DNA from: an uncultured Alphaproteobacteria bacterium
Lineage (GTDB): Bacteria > Pseudomonadota > Alphaproteobacteria > Caulobacterales > Caulobacteraceae
NCBI GenBank assembly: GCA_903928755.1
Contig: CAIYSH010000222.1
Location: 1 to 40,498, forward strand
Direction: 5' to 3'
DNA length: 40,498 nt
Shown here: one piece after another, positions 24,172 through 33,826 of the stretch
Position numbering within the stretch: the stretch's first letter is position 1
Layout: each line of letters starts with the position of its first letter
Notes under the pieces: model-generated
Told to the model about the DNA's origin: nothing
What the model saw: the letters and a program-made list of their open reading frames with translations, nothing else
Database searches by the model: none
Translations under genes and position numbers: made by a program

Positions 24172-25296
24172 TCAGCTGCGCAATCCGTTCAGGGCACCCA
24201 TGCCCTCTTTTATGTCCATGTCGCCCTCGAAGGCGGTCAGCATGTCAATGATTTCCCGGGTTGGTGCCGTAAGGCTCAGGCTGTCCCTGAACCGGTATTG
24301 CCAGAAACTGGCCAGGTGGGAGATCGCGCCGATCCGTTCGCCCAGAACCATGAAAAGGGCCGGGGCGTTGATCAGGAAGTCCCTGAAAGCTGTCGGCTTG
24401 TCCCGTCGGGTCAGGTCCAGATAGGCAGTGTCATACACTTTCAGGACATCGATGACCTCTTTGCGCCTGTCCTGGATCGCCTTTCGCAGGCGTGTCTTGG
24501 CGCTTTCGATGCCGCGCTTCTGGTCATGGCCCCGATCTCCGAAGCCCTGCAGAAGCGGCAGCTCCTTGAGAAGTCGCGCGACCCTGGGGCCCATATCTGC
24601 CAGGGCCCATTTGTAATACAGGAACCCTTTCCAGCAGAATATTCCCTCCTGGTAGGAGTCGGAATCCAGACGCAGGACGTCGCGGAGGGGTTCCAGGTAG
24701 TCGTTGATCCTGTTGGACATCAGGTAGTTGGCCATTTTCCTGGGATGATCGTGGCTGTTTCCCGGAAAAGCCATGGAGATCAGGTCGCGGATCTGGCCCG
24801 CAACGAAATCATGCATCCGTGCCAGATCGGATGCCGAAATGGCAAAATAGACCGTCGAAATACTGAATCCCTGGCGCACAAGATGCTCCCGCAACAGGAA
24901 GGGGTCCAGGGAGGGTATGCTGTCCAGGGCGCCGAGCAGGGAAATATCCTGGCTGTCCTCCCGGCCCGTGAGTTCATTGACGATCCCCGTCCAGCCCCGC
25001 TGGCCAACGAAGAAGGACTTGCCGCCGAGGGTGAGGTCCTGGCGATCAAAGGGAATGATGACCTTTGTTGCTGCATGTTTCTCGCTGCTGAAAACAAACC
25101 GCTCATCAGCGCGAAGACTATGTTTCAGGATAAGTGACTGATTCAGAAGATGGTTTCTGAAGAAGGGTTCCGTGCGGTATTCCGGGGTCTTGCCGTGTTC
25201 CTTTGCGATCGCCAGCAGGTTCAGCAAGCGGCTGGTCGATGCGGTTTGCTGCAGGACTTCGAGACTCCGCACGGAGGGATCACGGCTGGTGACCAT
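24172..25296 (-). CDS. Unrecognised cytosolic protein, lower GC than neighbours
   Basis: 374 aa from ATG 25296; I do not recognise a family. There is no signal peptide or membrane helix. The middle and C-terminal thirds are helical with many Arg/Lys/Asp and segments such as YQEGIFCWKGFLYYKWAL and KTRLRKAIQDRRKEVIDVLK. Hand counts give about 52% G+C at 24721-24780 and 48% at 25081-25140, against 72% at 23761-23820, which suggests different history or weak codon selection. The frame is open to 25479, but those 61 residues are Pro/Arg/Cys-rich and look like non-coding translation. Its stop lies 25 nt from the convergent UbiH-type stop. Confidence 0.72.
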   Translation of the reverse strand: MVTSRDPSVRSLEVLQQTASTSRLLNLLAIAKEHGKTPEYRTEPFFRNHLLNQSLILKHSLRADERFVFSSEKHAATKVIIPFDRQDLTLGGKSFFVGQRGWTGIVNELTGREDSQDISLLGALDSIPSLDPFLLREHLVRQGFSISTVYFAISASDLARMHDFVAGQIRDLISMAFPGNSHDHPRKMANYLMSNRINDYLEPLRDVLRLDSDSYQEGIFCWKGFLYYKWALADMGPRVARLLKELPLLQGFGDRGHDQKRGIESAKTRLRKAIQDRRKEVIDVLKVYDTAYLDLTRRDKPTAFRDFLINAPALFMVLGERIGAISHLASFWQYRFRDSLSLTAPTREIIDMLTAFEGDMDIKEGMGALNGLRS

Positions 25297-25611
25297 GGTC
25301 CTATGCACGGGAGCCGGGGAAAAGAACCCTGGTCGGGACCTCAGACAGGCCCCCGACGTCATGCGTCGACACGGGCCTTGTGCAAGATCGGGCGTAGACA
25401 GGTGACATCGCGAAATGGCCTTCCGGACCGCAGGAGGATGCGCCTGGAAGAGCGGGCGGGCGCCCATGGAAGGGAGCATGTAATGCCCTGGCCCTTACAG
25501 GACCCATTCGGACATTCTTGTCACTCTGGGCTGTGGGTTGCCTTCCCACAATCCTGCCGTCAGGGGATCCGATCCGGGTCTATCAGTGACCCTGCCCCAA
25601 TCTGCCCCCGC
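25297..25611. other. Non-coding gap between unrecognised gene and Trm112-like gene
   Basis: 315 nt upstream of the 24172-25296 gene and downstream of the Trm112-like gene, both on the minus strand. It should hold the promoter of the former. I see one imperfect palindrome (25479-25499) and no convincing RNA gene or short protein. Confidence 0.6.
25479..25499. promoter_or_regulatory. Imperfect palindrome TGTAA-N11-TTACA, possible operator
   Basis: A 21-nt site with exact 5-bp ends and 8 of 10 paired positions matching. It is about 180 nt upstream of the start at 25296, so it could be an operator only if the transcript starts well upstream. Confidence 0.3.
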
Positions 25612-25818
25612 CTATTCGGAAAGGTCGCGGGCCTCTTCGGGCAGCATGATCGGCACACCGTCGCGGATCGGATAAGCCAGCCTGGCCCGCTTGCTGACCA
25701 GTTCGCTGCGCGCCCGATCATAGTCCAGGGGGCCGTGGGTGACCGGGCAGACCAGAACCTCCAGCAGGCGGGGGTCGATCTCGTCCATCATCATGTCGGG
25801 AAGGCTGTCATCGGTCAT
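25612..25818 (-). CDS. Trm112-family protein (UPF0434)
   Basis: 68 aa. DPRLLEVLVCPVTHGPLDYD and the ending AYPIRDGVPIMLPEEAR are the Trm112/YcaR signature. Only one Cys of the usual pair in CP.T/C is present, so zinc binding is doubtful. Two Met codons lie at 25827 and 25818; AGGA lies 8 nt before the second and abuts the first, so 25818 is chosen. It follows the LON-N gene and ends the run prdX-trx-LON-Trm112. Confidence 0.9.
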   Translation of the reverse strand: MTDDSLPDMMMDEIDPRLLEVLVCPVTHGPLDYDRARSELVSKRARLAYPIRDGVPIMLPEEARDLSE

Positions 25819-25828
25819 GGGAGACATC

Positions 25829-26479
25829 CTACTGCAGACTCTGTGGCGAGTCGTCATCCCGATTCTGGGCGTCGATCTCCAGCAGGGTGGTGAGGATTTC
25901 TGTCCGCTCGACCAGGCTGGGAGCTTCCAGAAGGGCCTGCTTTTCGGCCGGAGAAAAGGGCAGGCCCATGGCCAGGCTGTTGACCAGGGAGTCCAGGGGC
26001 GCCACGGCCGCGCTCCGCCAGTCAATGGCGAGGTTCTGGCGGTTGAGGTAAAGCTTCAAGGCCCGGGCGAACCGGCTGTCCTCAAAGACCTCGCCGCCGT
26101 CATCCTCATCCGACAGATCGACGGCAAAGGGGCCGAAGGCGGCGCGGACCTGGCGATAGGGGGTCAGAACCGTCAGTTCCCCGTCCAGGGCGAAGCGGCA
26201 AACCCCGGTCAGGGTGATCAGATAGGTGCCGTCAGAGGCCTCGTTGAAGCTGGTGATCTTCCCGGCGCAACCGACCTGGGCCAGGTTGGGTCGGGACTTC
26301 TCGCCGCCTGTGGTCTGGATCATGCCGATGATCCGGTCAGCCGCCATGGCGTCATCGATCATGTTCAGATAGCGGGGCTCGAAAATCCGCAGGGGCAGTT
26401 CACCCCCGGGCAAGAGGACGGTGCCGTCGAGAGGGAAGACGGGAATGACCTGGGGCAGTTCGACTGCGCGCTCGCCCAT
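25829..26479 (-). CDS. LON N-terminal-domain protein
   Basis: 216 aa. It has the substrate-binding N-domain of Lon (PVFPLDGTVLLPGGELPLRIFEP, then YLITLTGVCRF) but no AAA+ or protease domain. Such stand-alone LON proteins are common in alphaproteobacteria next to a thioredoxin-TPR gene, as here. A role in protein quality control is inferred from that context. ATG 26479 is 1 nt after the thioredoxin gene's stop; the longer frame to 26554 overlaps that gene and is rejected. Confidence 0.92.
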   Translation of the reverse strand: MGERAVELPQVIPVFPLDGTVLLPGGELPLRIFEPRYLNMIDDAMAADRIIGMIQTTGGEKSRPNLAQVGCAGKITSFNEASDGTYLITLTGVCRFALDGELTVLTPYRQVRAAFGPFAVDLSDEDDGGEVFEDSRFARALKLYLNRQNLAIDWRSAAVAPLDSLVNSLAMGLPFSPAEKQALLEAPSLVERTEILTTLLEIDAQNRDDDSPQSLQ

Positions 26480-26480
26480 C

Positions 26481-27377
<897 letters not shown>

Positions 27378-27431
27378 GTCGTGGCTTCCAGAAATTCCAT
27401 GCGGCTAAAATGGGCCGACACGAGACAATCT

Positions 27432-27965
27432 TCAACGCCGGAAAGCCGCCTCATCGAGGGCCATGGCCAGAAAATCCACAACCAAGGGCGTAATTTCGAG
27501 GCTGCGCAGGAATTTCCGGAAGTCCGCCTGGGTCAGGGTGGTGGTGGCGGTATTGGTCAGGGGGTGGAAATTCACCTGCCCGGCCTCCGCCAAGGCCTTA
27601 TCGAGGACAAAGGTCGCCCGCCGCTCGATGTCATTGATCAGGGCCAGGGCGGTCACTGAACCGGGCGTCACCCCCAGCACCTCGACCATCAGGTCTGCCG
27701 ACCCGAAGGACAGGCGGGCCGATCCGATCACTGTGTGCAGACGTTTCAGGTCAATGACCGTGTCGTCCCTGGCCGAAATCAGCCAGATCCGCCCTTTGGC
27801 GTCCTTGAGGAACAGGTTCTTGGTATGGGCCCCGGGGATGTCATCCTTGATCCCTTCGCCCTCGCCCACATGAAAGACCGCCTCATGGTCGGTGGTCACC
27901 GGGGCGGCGCCCAGGCCGGTCAGGAAGGACAATATGTCGTCGCGGGTCTTCATGGGCCGGGACAT
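27432..27965 (-). CDS. Prolyl-tRNA editing protein, PrdX/ProXp-ala type
   Basis: 177 aa, YbaK/EbsC-type trans-editing domain. These deacylate mischarged Ala-tRNA(Pro). Visible are HEAVFHVGEGEGI, GAHTKNLFLKDAKGRIWLI with the conserved Lys, and the C-terminal VNFHPLTNTATTTL loop. ATG 27965 is preceded by GGAG at 9 nt; ATG 27953 would drop four residues. It starts the minus-strand run with the thioredoxin gene, 54 nt away. Confidence 0.92.
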   Translation of the reverse strand: MSRPMKTRDDILSFLTGLGAAPVTTDHEAVFHVGEGEGIKDDIPGAHTKNLFLKDAKGRIWLISARDDTVIDLKRLHTVIGSARLSFGSADLMVEVLGVTPGSVTALALINDIERRATFVLDKALAEAGQVNFHPLTNTATTTLTQADFRKFLRSLEITPLVVDFLAMALDEAAFRR

Positions 27966-28135
27966 AACCTCAAGCTCCGGACGGGTCGATGGGGTGGGAC
28001 CATTTTCCGGCCGCCATCCATCTCTGTTGCAGAAAGCCGGCAGGCTCTTGCCAAAGGCGGTCCCGCTTGGCCAAACTCGGGTCTTGATGCTGCCGCAGGG
28101 CAGCCCAGGGGACGGGCCGGGGAGTCTGAAGCGAC

Positions 28136-29872
28136 ATGTGCAATGCCTGTGATGCGAAATTCATGCAGTTCATGCGGTCCTATCAGGGCCGCCGGGACGT
28201 GCTGCGGGGATTGGGCGCGGGCTTTGTCGCCACAGCCGTGGCCGCGGGCCCGACCAGAGCCGCAGGCAAAAGCGGGGTTGCCGACAGCATACATCTGGCC
28301 AGTCGCGTCCATACCATGGACAGCCACAACACCCTGGCCCAGGCCGTGGCCGTGCGGAAGGGCCGCATACTGGCGGTGGGCAGCCGTGCCGACATTCTGG
28401 CTTTGAAGGGTCCGCGCACCCGGGTTCATGACTTCGGCGACATGACCATACTGCCCGGCTTTGTTGATCCGCACATGCACTCCAACTTTGCCGGTCTCAG
28501 GCCCTGGCTGGATGTCGGTCCGTTTACGACCAGCACCATGGACGAGGCCAGGCGCAAGATTGCCGAAGCGTCGAAACAGGCCGGGGCCGGGAGCTGGATC
28601 CAGGGCAAGATGCTGGACCCCTCCATCATGCCCGGCGCACCCCTCACCCGGGCAGAGCTTGATCGACTGTCGCCGGATGTCCCGGTCTTTGTCCTCGAAT
28701 CCAACGGTCACAATGCCTATGCCAACAGCAAGGCCCTGGCCCTGGCCGGTGTCACGCGGGATACGCCTGATCCGCCGCAGGGCCGGTTTGGCCGCGACGA
28801 CAAGGGCGAGCTCACGGGGCGGCTTGAGGAGCCCCCGGCCTTCCAGCCCTTCATCCGGGTCATGTCCTCGCCCACGGCTGCTGAACTCACCGGATTCCTG
28901 CGGGCCGATATCGATGACGCCTCGGCCAGGGGCTGCACCGCCCTGCATGACTGCGGGATCGGCGGGCTGTTTGCCGCGGATGATATCAAGCTGATCGAGG
29001 CGGTCATGGCGGGGGACCCGGGCGTTCGCTATGCCGGCCAGCTGGTCTCCACCCATTACAAGACCTGGAAGGAGATGGGCCTCAAGCCCGGACCCCATGG
29101 CCCGCGATTCACCTTCAGCGGGATCAAGGCCTGGTCAGACGGCTCCAACCAGGGACTCACCGGCTATCAGCGGGAGCCCTATCTGAACTCCAGCAATCGG
29201 GGGGCCCTGAACTATACCCCGGAAGAAATCGAGGCGCTGGTGCGCGAGGTCCATGCCGATGGCTGGCCCCTGGGCATTCATGCCAATGGCGATGCGGCGA
29301 TTGATGTGGTCCTCGATGCCTATGAGCGCGGCACCAAGGGCGAAGGCGGCCACAGGCTGCGGCACCGGATCGAACACTGCAGCATTCTGCACGACGACCA
29401 GATCCGCCGCATGAAGGCCCTTGGCATCTCGCCCTCCTTCCTGATCGGGCACGTTCACTATTGGGGTCGAGCCTTCCAGGACCGCCTGCTCGGACCTGAA
29501 CGCGCCAACCGCCTTGATCCCTGCCGGTCAGCCCTGGCGGGCGGTCTGCGGATCTCCCTTCATTCCGATTACAATGTGACCCCCATCGATCCCCTGCGCT
29601 GTATCGAGAATGCCGTGGTGCGGGACATGAACGAAGGTGGGGGGATCCTGAACCCTGCCGAAAGGATCACGCCCCTGCAGGCCCTGCGCGCCGTAACCCT
29701 GGATGCCGCCTGGCAATGCCATCTCGACAATGTCTGCGGCAGCCTGGAGCGGGGAAAGTCTGCCGACATGGTGGTGCTTGAAAAAGACCCGACCCTGGTT
29801 GATCCAGCGACGATCCGGTCCATCCGGGTTCATTCAACCTGGCTGGAAGGTCAGCAGAGGTTCTCTGCATGA
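28136..29872 (+). CDS. Tat-exported amidohydrolase (YtcJ-like, amidohydrolase 3)
   Basis: 578 aa. A twin-arginine signal (GRRDVLRGLGAGFVATAVAAG, residues 18-38) points to folded export, likely with metals already bound. The core has VDPHMHSNFAG with the metal His pair, GIHANGDAAI, HRIEHCS and LHSDYNVTP with the metal Asp, and the C-terminal sheet SLERGKSADMVVLEKDP. Family members hydrolyse amide or imine bonds of varied small molecules; the substrate is unknown. The first residues MCNACD precede the Tat motif, which is unusual. The stop overlaps the next gene (ATGA). Confidence 0.9.
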   Translation: MCNACDAKFMQFMRSYQGRRDVLRGLGAGFVATAVAAGPTRAAGKSGVADSIHLASRVHTMDSHNTLAQAVAVRKGRILAVGSRADILALKGPRTRVHDFGDMTILPGFVDPHMHSNFAGLRPWLDVGPFTTSTMDEARRKIAEASKQAGAGSWIQGKMLDPSIMPGAPLTRAELDRLSPDVPVFVLESNGHNAYANSKALALAGVTRDTPDPPQGRFGRDDKGELTGRLEEPPAFQPFIRVMSSPTAAELTGFLRADIDDASARGCTALHDCGIGGLFAADDIKLIEAVMAGDPGVRYAGQLVSTHYKTWKEMGLKPGPHGPRFTFSGIKAWSDGSNQGLTGYQREPYLNSSNRGALNYTPEEIEALVREVHADGWPLGIHANGDAAIDVVLDAYERGTKGEGGHRLRHRIEHCSILHDDQIRRMKALGISPSFLIGHVHYWGRAFQDRLLGPERANRLDPCRSALAGGLRISLHSDYNVTPIDPLRCIENAVVRDMNEGGGILNPAERITPLQALRAVTLDAAWQCHLDNVCGSLERGKSADMVVLEKDPTLVDPATIRSIRVHSTWLEGQQRFSA

Positions 29873-30936
29873 AGACCCTCGGCCTACTCGCCCTTGCGCT
29901 GGTGTTGATGCCCCTCAACAGGGCCTTCGCTGCGGCACCAAGCTTTGATTGCGCCCTGGCCCGATCTGTCATCGAGATCGAGGTCTGCAAGGACCCGGTC
30001 CTGTCCTCTTCCGACAGCCTGATGGCTGAGCTCTATTTTCAGGCGAAGACCAGCGCCTTCCGCAGTGGGCCCTCCAACCAGCTCAGCCTTCAGCGGGCCT
30101 GGGTGAAGGACCGTCAGGCTTGCCTGACCCCTGAAAAGGCCGGTTTCAAATCGGTGCGGACTTGCTTGCGCTCGCGATATGACGCGCGAAATCACGAACT
30201 GGCCGTGGCGACGGTCATGTCCGATCCGCCCAGCGGCCTTAAGGCTCTGGACGTTCTCGATCCCCAGGCCGCGCCCCTTTACCGGGCCATCCGGACCTAT
30301 GTCCGGACGCCGTCTGACAAGACCGGTTTGATCCGCCTGCTTTCGCCCTATTTCAGCCGCATGGCGTCCGACCAGACCCAGGGCTATGGCCGGGACATTC
30401 TGGCTGACGAGAAGATCTTCAAGGCGCAGGACATACTGACCTCTGACCACCGGTTCGCCACAGGCCTGAAGGTCATCAGCGCCTATTTCGACGGCGACCC
30501 CCTGACCCTGCCCTGCGAGGCGGTGCTGACCCGCCCGGGGCTGCTGGAAACCGTCCAGCCGATCTTCGGCAGTACTCTGGACAACTTCATTCCCAGAACC
30601 GACTGCGCCGCCACCCTGCCGCCTGTGCCGAAGTTCGACGCCCTGGTGGCGCAGATCTACAAGACCTGGCCGGAGTGTCAGGGCACGATCCGGTTTGCCG
30701 CCTATCGAAGCTTTGAGGCCGAGGTGGAGGCTGCCCGAATTGCCGACGGCTCCGGCAAGCTCCGCACCAAGGCCGCACCGCGCCTGAAGGGTGTCGCCCC
30801 CGACGCCGTTACAGCTGCGACGGTGGAACTGGCGGAGTATTACAGGCTCTACCGCATATTCCCGCTCGCCAAGGGCCAGGCCATGGCCTTCAGCTCAGTG
30901 CAGACCATGTTGGCGGCAGGGCATGCCTGCAGCTGA
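29869..30936 (+). CDS. Exported protein with LprI/DUF1311-like N-domain
   Basis: 355 aa. Signal peptide about residues 1-22 (LALALVLMPLNRAFAA). Residues 26-100 match the LprI/DUF1311 pattern: FDCALARSVIEIEVCKDP and later a WVKDRQAC motif, with Cys pairs likely in disulfides. The remaining 250 residues, with several more Cys, are not recognised. DUF1311 includes lysozyme inhibitors, but that role is not established for such long forms. It is coupled to the amidohydrolase by ATGA and ends 3 nt before the convergent polA stop. Confidence 0.82.
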   Translation: MKTLGLLALALVLMPLNRAFAAAPSFDCALARSVIEIEVCKDPVLSSSDSLMAELYFQAKTSAFRSGPSNQLSLQRAWVKDRQACLTPEKAGFKSVRTCLRSRYDARNHELAVATVMSDPPSGLKALDVLDPQAAPLYRAIRTYVRTPSDKTGLIRLLSPYFSRMASDQTQGYGRDILADEKIFKAQDILTSDHRFATGLKVISAYFDGDPLTLPCEAVLTRPGLLETVQPIFGSTLDNFIPRTDCAATLPPVPKFDALVAQIYKTWPECQGTIRFAAYRSFEAEVEAARIADGSGKLRTKAAPRLKGVAPDAVTAATVELAEYYRLYRIFPLAKGQAMAFSSVQTMLAAGHACS

Positions 30937-30939
30937 GAC

Positions 30940-33771
30940 CTAATGCGCGTCGTCCCAGTTCCCGGCGGCGCGCGCTTCCACGACCAAAGGCACAGTCAGG
31001 GCAACAGCGGGTTCCGCCGCGCCTTCCATGACCCGTCTGGCGACCTTGATCAGGGCCTCGGCCTCGGCTTCGGGCGCTTCGAAGACCAGTTCGTCGTGGA
31101 CCTGCAGCAGCATCTGCGCTGACAGACCCTCGGCCTTGAGGGCAGCGGGCATGCGGATCATGGCCCGGCGGATCACGTCGGCGGCGGCGCCCTGGATGGG
31201 GGCGTTGATGGCGGCCCGGTCGCCAAAGGCCCGCTCGGCCTGGCTCTTGGAATTGACCGCCGGAATGTGGACCTTGCGGCCGAAGATCGTGGTCACATGG
31301 CCGTGGCTCCGGGCCTGGGCCTTGATCTCGTCCATATAGGCCCGGATGCCGGGGAAGCGTTCGAAATAGGTCTTGATATAGGCGCCGGCCTCGTCCTGCG
31401 GAATGGACAGCTGGTTGGCCAGACCAAAGGCGGAAATGCCGTAGACAATGCCGAAATTGATCGCCTTGGCCCGGCGGCGGGTCTCGGCGGGCATGCCCTC
31501 GACCGGAACTCCGAACATTTCCGACGCGGTGGAGGCGTGAATGTCCAGCCCCTGGGCGAAGGCGCTCTTCAGCTGGGGGATGTCGCCGATATGGGCCAGC
31601 AGGCGCAGCTCGATCTGGCTGTAGTCGGCGCTGATCAGCACCTTGCCCGGCTCGGCCACGAAGGCCTTGCGGATCTTGCGGCCCTCTTCCGTGCGGACCG
31701 GAATGTTCTGCAGGTTGGGATCGGTGGAGGACAGGCGCCCGGTGGTGGTCGAGGCCATGGCGTAGGAGGTGTGGATCCGGCCGGTGCGCGGGGCGATGGC
31801 GGCCACCAGATTGTCGGTATAGGTGCCCTTGAGCTTTGACAGCTGACGCCAGTCCAGCAGGACCCGGGGCAGGGCGTGGCCCTCGGCGGCCAGGTCTTCC
31901 AGCACCGAGGCGTCTGTGCCCTGTGCGCCCGTGGCGGTGGTCCGCTTGGACTTCAGCCCCATCTCGCCATAGAGGACGTCGCCCACCTGTTTGGGGCTAC
32001 CCAGGTTGAAGGGGTGGCCGGCGAGCTCATGGGCCTGGGCCTCCAGCTCGGTCATCCGCATGGAAAACTCGTGGGACAGCTGGCGCAGGCGGTCGGGATC
32101 GACGCGGATGCCGGCGTTTTCCATCTGGGCCAGGACCACGGGCAGGGGCCGTTCCAGGGTCTCATAGACGGTGACCAGCCCCTGGGGCTGAAGGCGGGGC
32201 CTCAGCACATGATAGAGCCGCAGGGTCACATCGGCGTCTTCGGCGGCATAGGTGGTGGCCGCGTCCAGGGCCACATGCTTGAAGCTCTTCTGGGCCTTGC
32301 CGGTCCCGGCCACGGTCTTGAAGCTGATGGGCTCGTGGCCCAGCCAGATCTTGGACAGCTCGTCCATGCCGTGATTGTGCAGACCCGCTTCCAGCACATA
32401 GCTGATCAGCATGGTGTCTTCGATGGGCGAGACCTCGATGCCATAGCGCGACAGGACGGCCAGGTCGTATTTGGCGTTCTGGGCGACCTTGAGGACGGAG
32501 GGGTCCTCCCGCAGGGGCTTCAGCCGCGCCATGGCCTCAGGAATGGGGATCTGGGTCAGGTCGGCCGGGGCGTCAAAGGCCAGGCCGCCTTCGGGTTCGT
32601 GGCCCAGGGGGATGTAGCAGGCCTGGCTGGGCCCGACCGCCAGGGACACGCCGCAGAGTCCGGCATTGGCCGAGGACAGGGCGTCAGTCTCGGTGTCGAA
32701 GGCAATGATCCCGGCGGCCCGGGCCCGGGCGATCCAGGCGTCCAGGGTTTCGAGGTCGCGGACACAGGCATAGGCGCTGGTGTCGATGGGCACCTGATCG
32801 GGGGCGGGTTCTGCGGCGACGGTGGACTTGCCCCCGTGGGCGCCGGCTATGGTGTGGGCGATGGGGCTGGGGGTTCCGCCCCCGGCCACCCGGCGGCCCA
32901 AGGACCTCAGCTCCATGTCGTTGAGGAAATCGCCCAGCACCACGGGATCGGGATCAGCGACGATCAGCTCGTCCAGAGCGGCGGGGAGGGGGGTATTCAG
33001 GTCGAGCTGGACCAGCTGGCGGGAGAGGCGGATCTGGTCGGCGAAGTTGATCAGGGTCTCGCGGCGCTTGTCCTGTTTGATCTCACCGGCCCGGGCCAGG
33101 AGGGTTTCCAGATCGCCATATTCGTTGATCAGCAGGGCGGCGGTCTTGACGCCAATGCCCGGAGCGCCGGGCACATTGTCGGCGGAATCCCCGCACAGGG
33201 CCTGGACCTCCACCACCTTGTCCGGCGCCACGCCAAACTTCTCGAAGACCTGCTCGGGGCCGATCTTCACATTCTTCATGGTGTCGAGCATGGAGACCCG
33301 GTCGCCCACCAGCTGCATCAGGTCCTTGTCGGACGAGACGATCATCACCTCGCCGCCCATGTCGCGCACCTTGACCGCATAGGCGGCGATCAGGTCATCA
33401 GCCTCATAGCCGGGCAGTTCGAGGGCGTGGACCCCAAAGGCCCGGGTGGCGTCCCGGACGAGGGGAAACTGCGGGATCAGGTCTTCCGGCGCCGGGGGGC
33501 GGTGGGCCTTGTAGAGGGGGTAGAGCTCATTGCGGAAGGTCGTCCCCGAATAGTCGAAGACTACCGCCAGATGGGTCGGCGCGTCCGTCTGGGCCTTCAT
33601 GTCCACCAGCAGCTTCCACAGCATGTTGCAGAAGCCCGACACGGCGCCAATGGGCAGGCCGTCGGTCTTGCGCGTCAGGGGCGGCAGGGCGTGGAAGGCC
33701 CGAAAGATAAAGGCGGACCCGTCCACCAGATAGAGACGGATCGGGGCGGCAGCTGATGGCGTATCGGTCAT
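30940..33771 (-). CDS. polA: DNA polymerase I
   Basis: 943 aa. The 5' nuclease domain starts at LYLVDGSAFIFRAFHALPP and includes SSDKDLMQLV. A 3'-5' exonuclease domain follows with FDTETDALSSANAGLCG, whose DxE motif is intact, so proofreading should be active. The polymerase domain has DYSQIELRLLAHI, RRRAKAINFGIVYG and QVHDELVFEAPE with the metal Asp and Glu residues. Okazaki fragment processing and repair synthesis are the expected roles. A long open frame lies antisense to it (31876-33756) but is not real. Confidence 0.97.
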   Translation of the reverse strand: MTDTPSAAAPIRLYLVDGSAFIFRAFHALPPLTRKTDGLPIGAVSGFCNMLWKLLVDMKAQTDAPTHLAVVFDYSGTTFRNELYPLYKAHRPPAPEDLIPQFPLVRDATRAFGVHALELPGYEADDLIAAYAVKVRDMGGEVMIVSSDKDLMQLVGDRVSMLDTMKNVKIGPEQVFEKFGVAPDKVVEVQALCGDSADNVPGAPGIGVKTAALLINEYGDLETLLARAGEIKQDKRRETLINFADQIRLSRQLVQLDLNTPLPAALDELIVADPDPVVLGDFLNDMELRSLGRRVAGGGTPSPIAHTIAGAHGGKSTVAAEPAPDQVPIDTSAYACVRDLETLDAWIARARAAGIIAFDTETDALSSANAGLCGVSLAVGPSQACYIPLGHEPEGGLAFDAPADLTQIPIPEAMARLKPLREDPSVLKVAQNAKYDLAVLSRYGIEVSPIEDTMLISYVLEAGLHNHGMDELSKIWLGHEPISFKTVAGTGKAQKSFKHVALDAATTYAAEDADVTLRLYHVLRPRLQPQGLVTVYETLERPLPVVLAQMENAGIRVDPDRLRQLSHEFSMRMTELEAQAHELAGHPFNLGSPKQVGDVLYGEMGLKSKRTTATGAQGTDASVLEDLAAEGHALPRVLLDWRQLSKLKGTYTDNLVAAIAPRTGRIHTSYAMASTTTGRLSSTDPNLQNIPVRTEEGRKIRKAFVAEPGKVLISADYSQIELRLLAHIGDIPQLKSAFAQGLDIHASTASEMFGVPVEGMPAETRRRAKAINFGIVYGISAFGLANQLSIPQDEAGAYIKTYFERFPGIRAYMDEIKAQARSHGHVTTIFGRKVHIPAVNSKSQAERAFGDRAAINAPIQGAAADVIRRAMIRMPAALKAEGLSAQMLLQVHDELVFEAPEAEAEALIKVARRVMEGAAEPAVALTVPLVVEARAAGNWDDAH

Positions 33772-33826
33772 GAGGGCAGGATAGGATGACCCAGTGCGCA
33801 GGTCACCTGCCGGTTGGTTCTGCGCC

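Noticed and set aside
31876..33756. A 626-codon open frame on the plus strand opposite polA
   Set aside because: It is a shadow of polA in G+C-rich DNA: Gly/Gln/Val/His-rich, no domain motif, and polA motifs on the other strand are complete.
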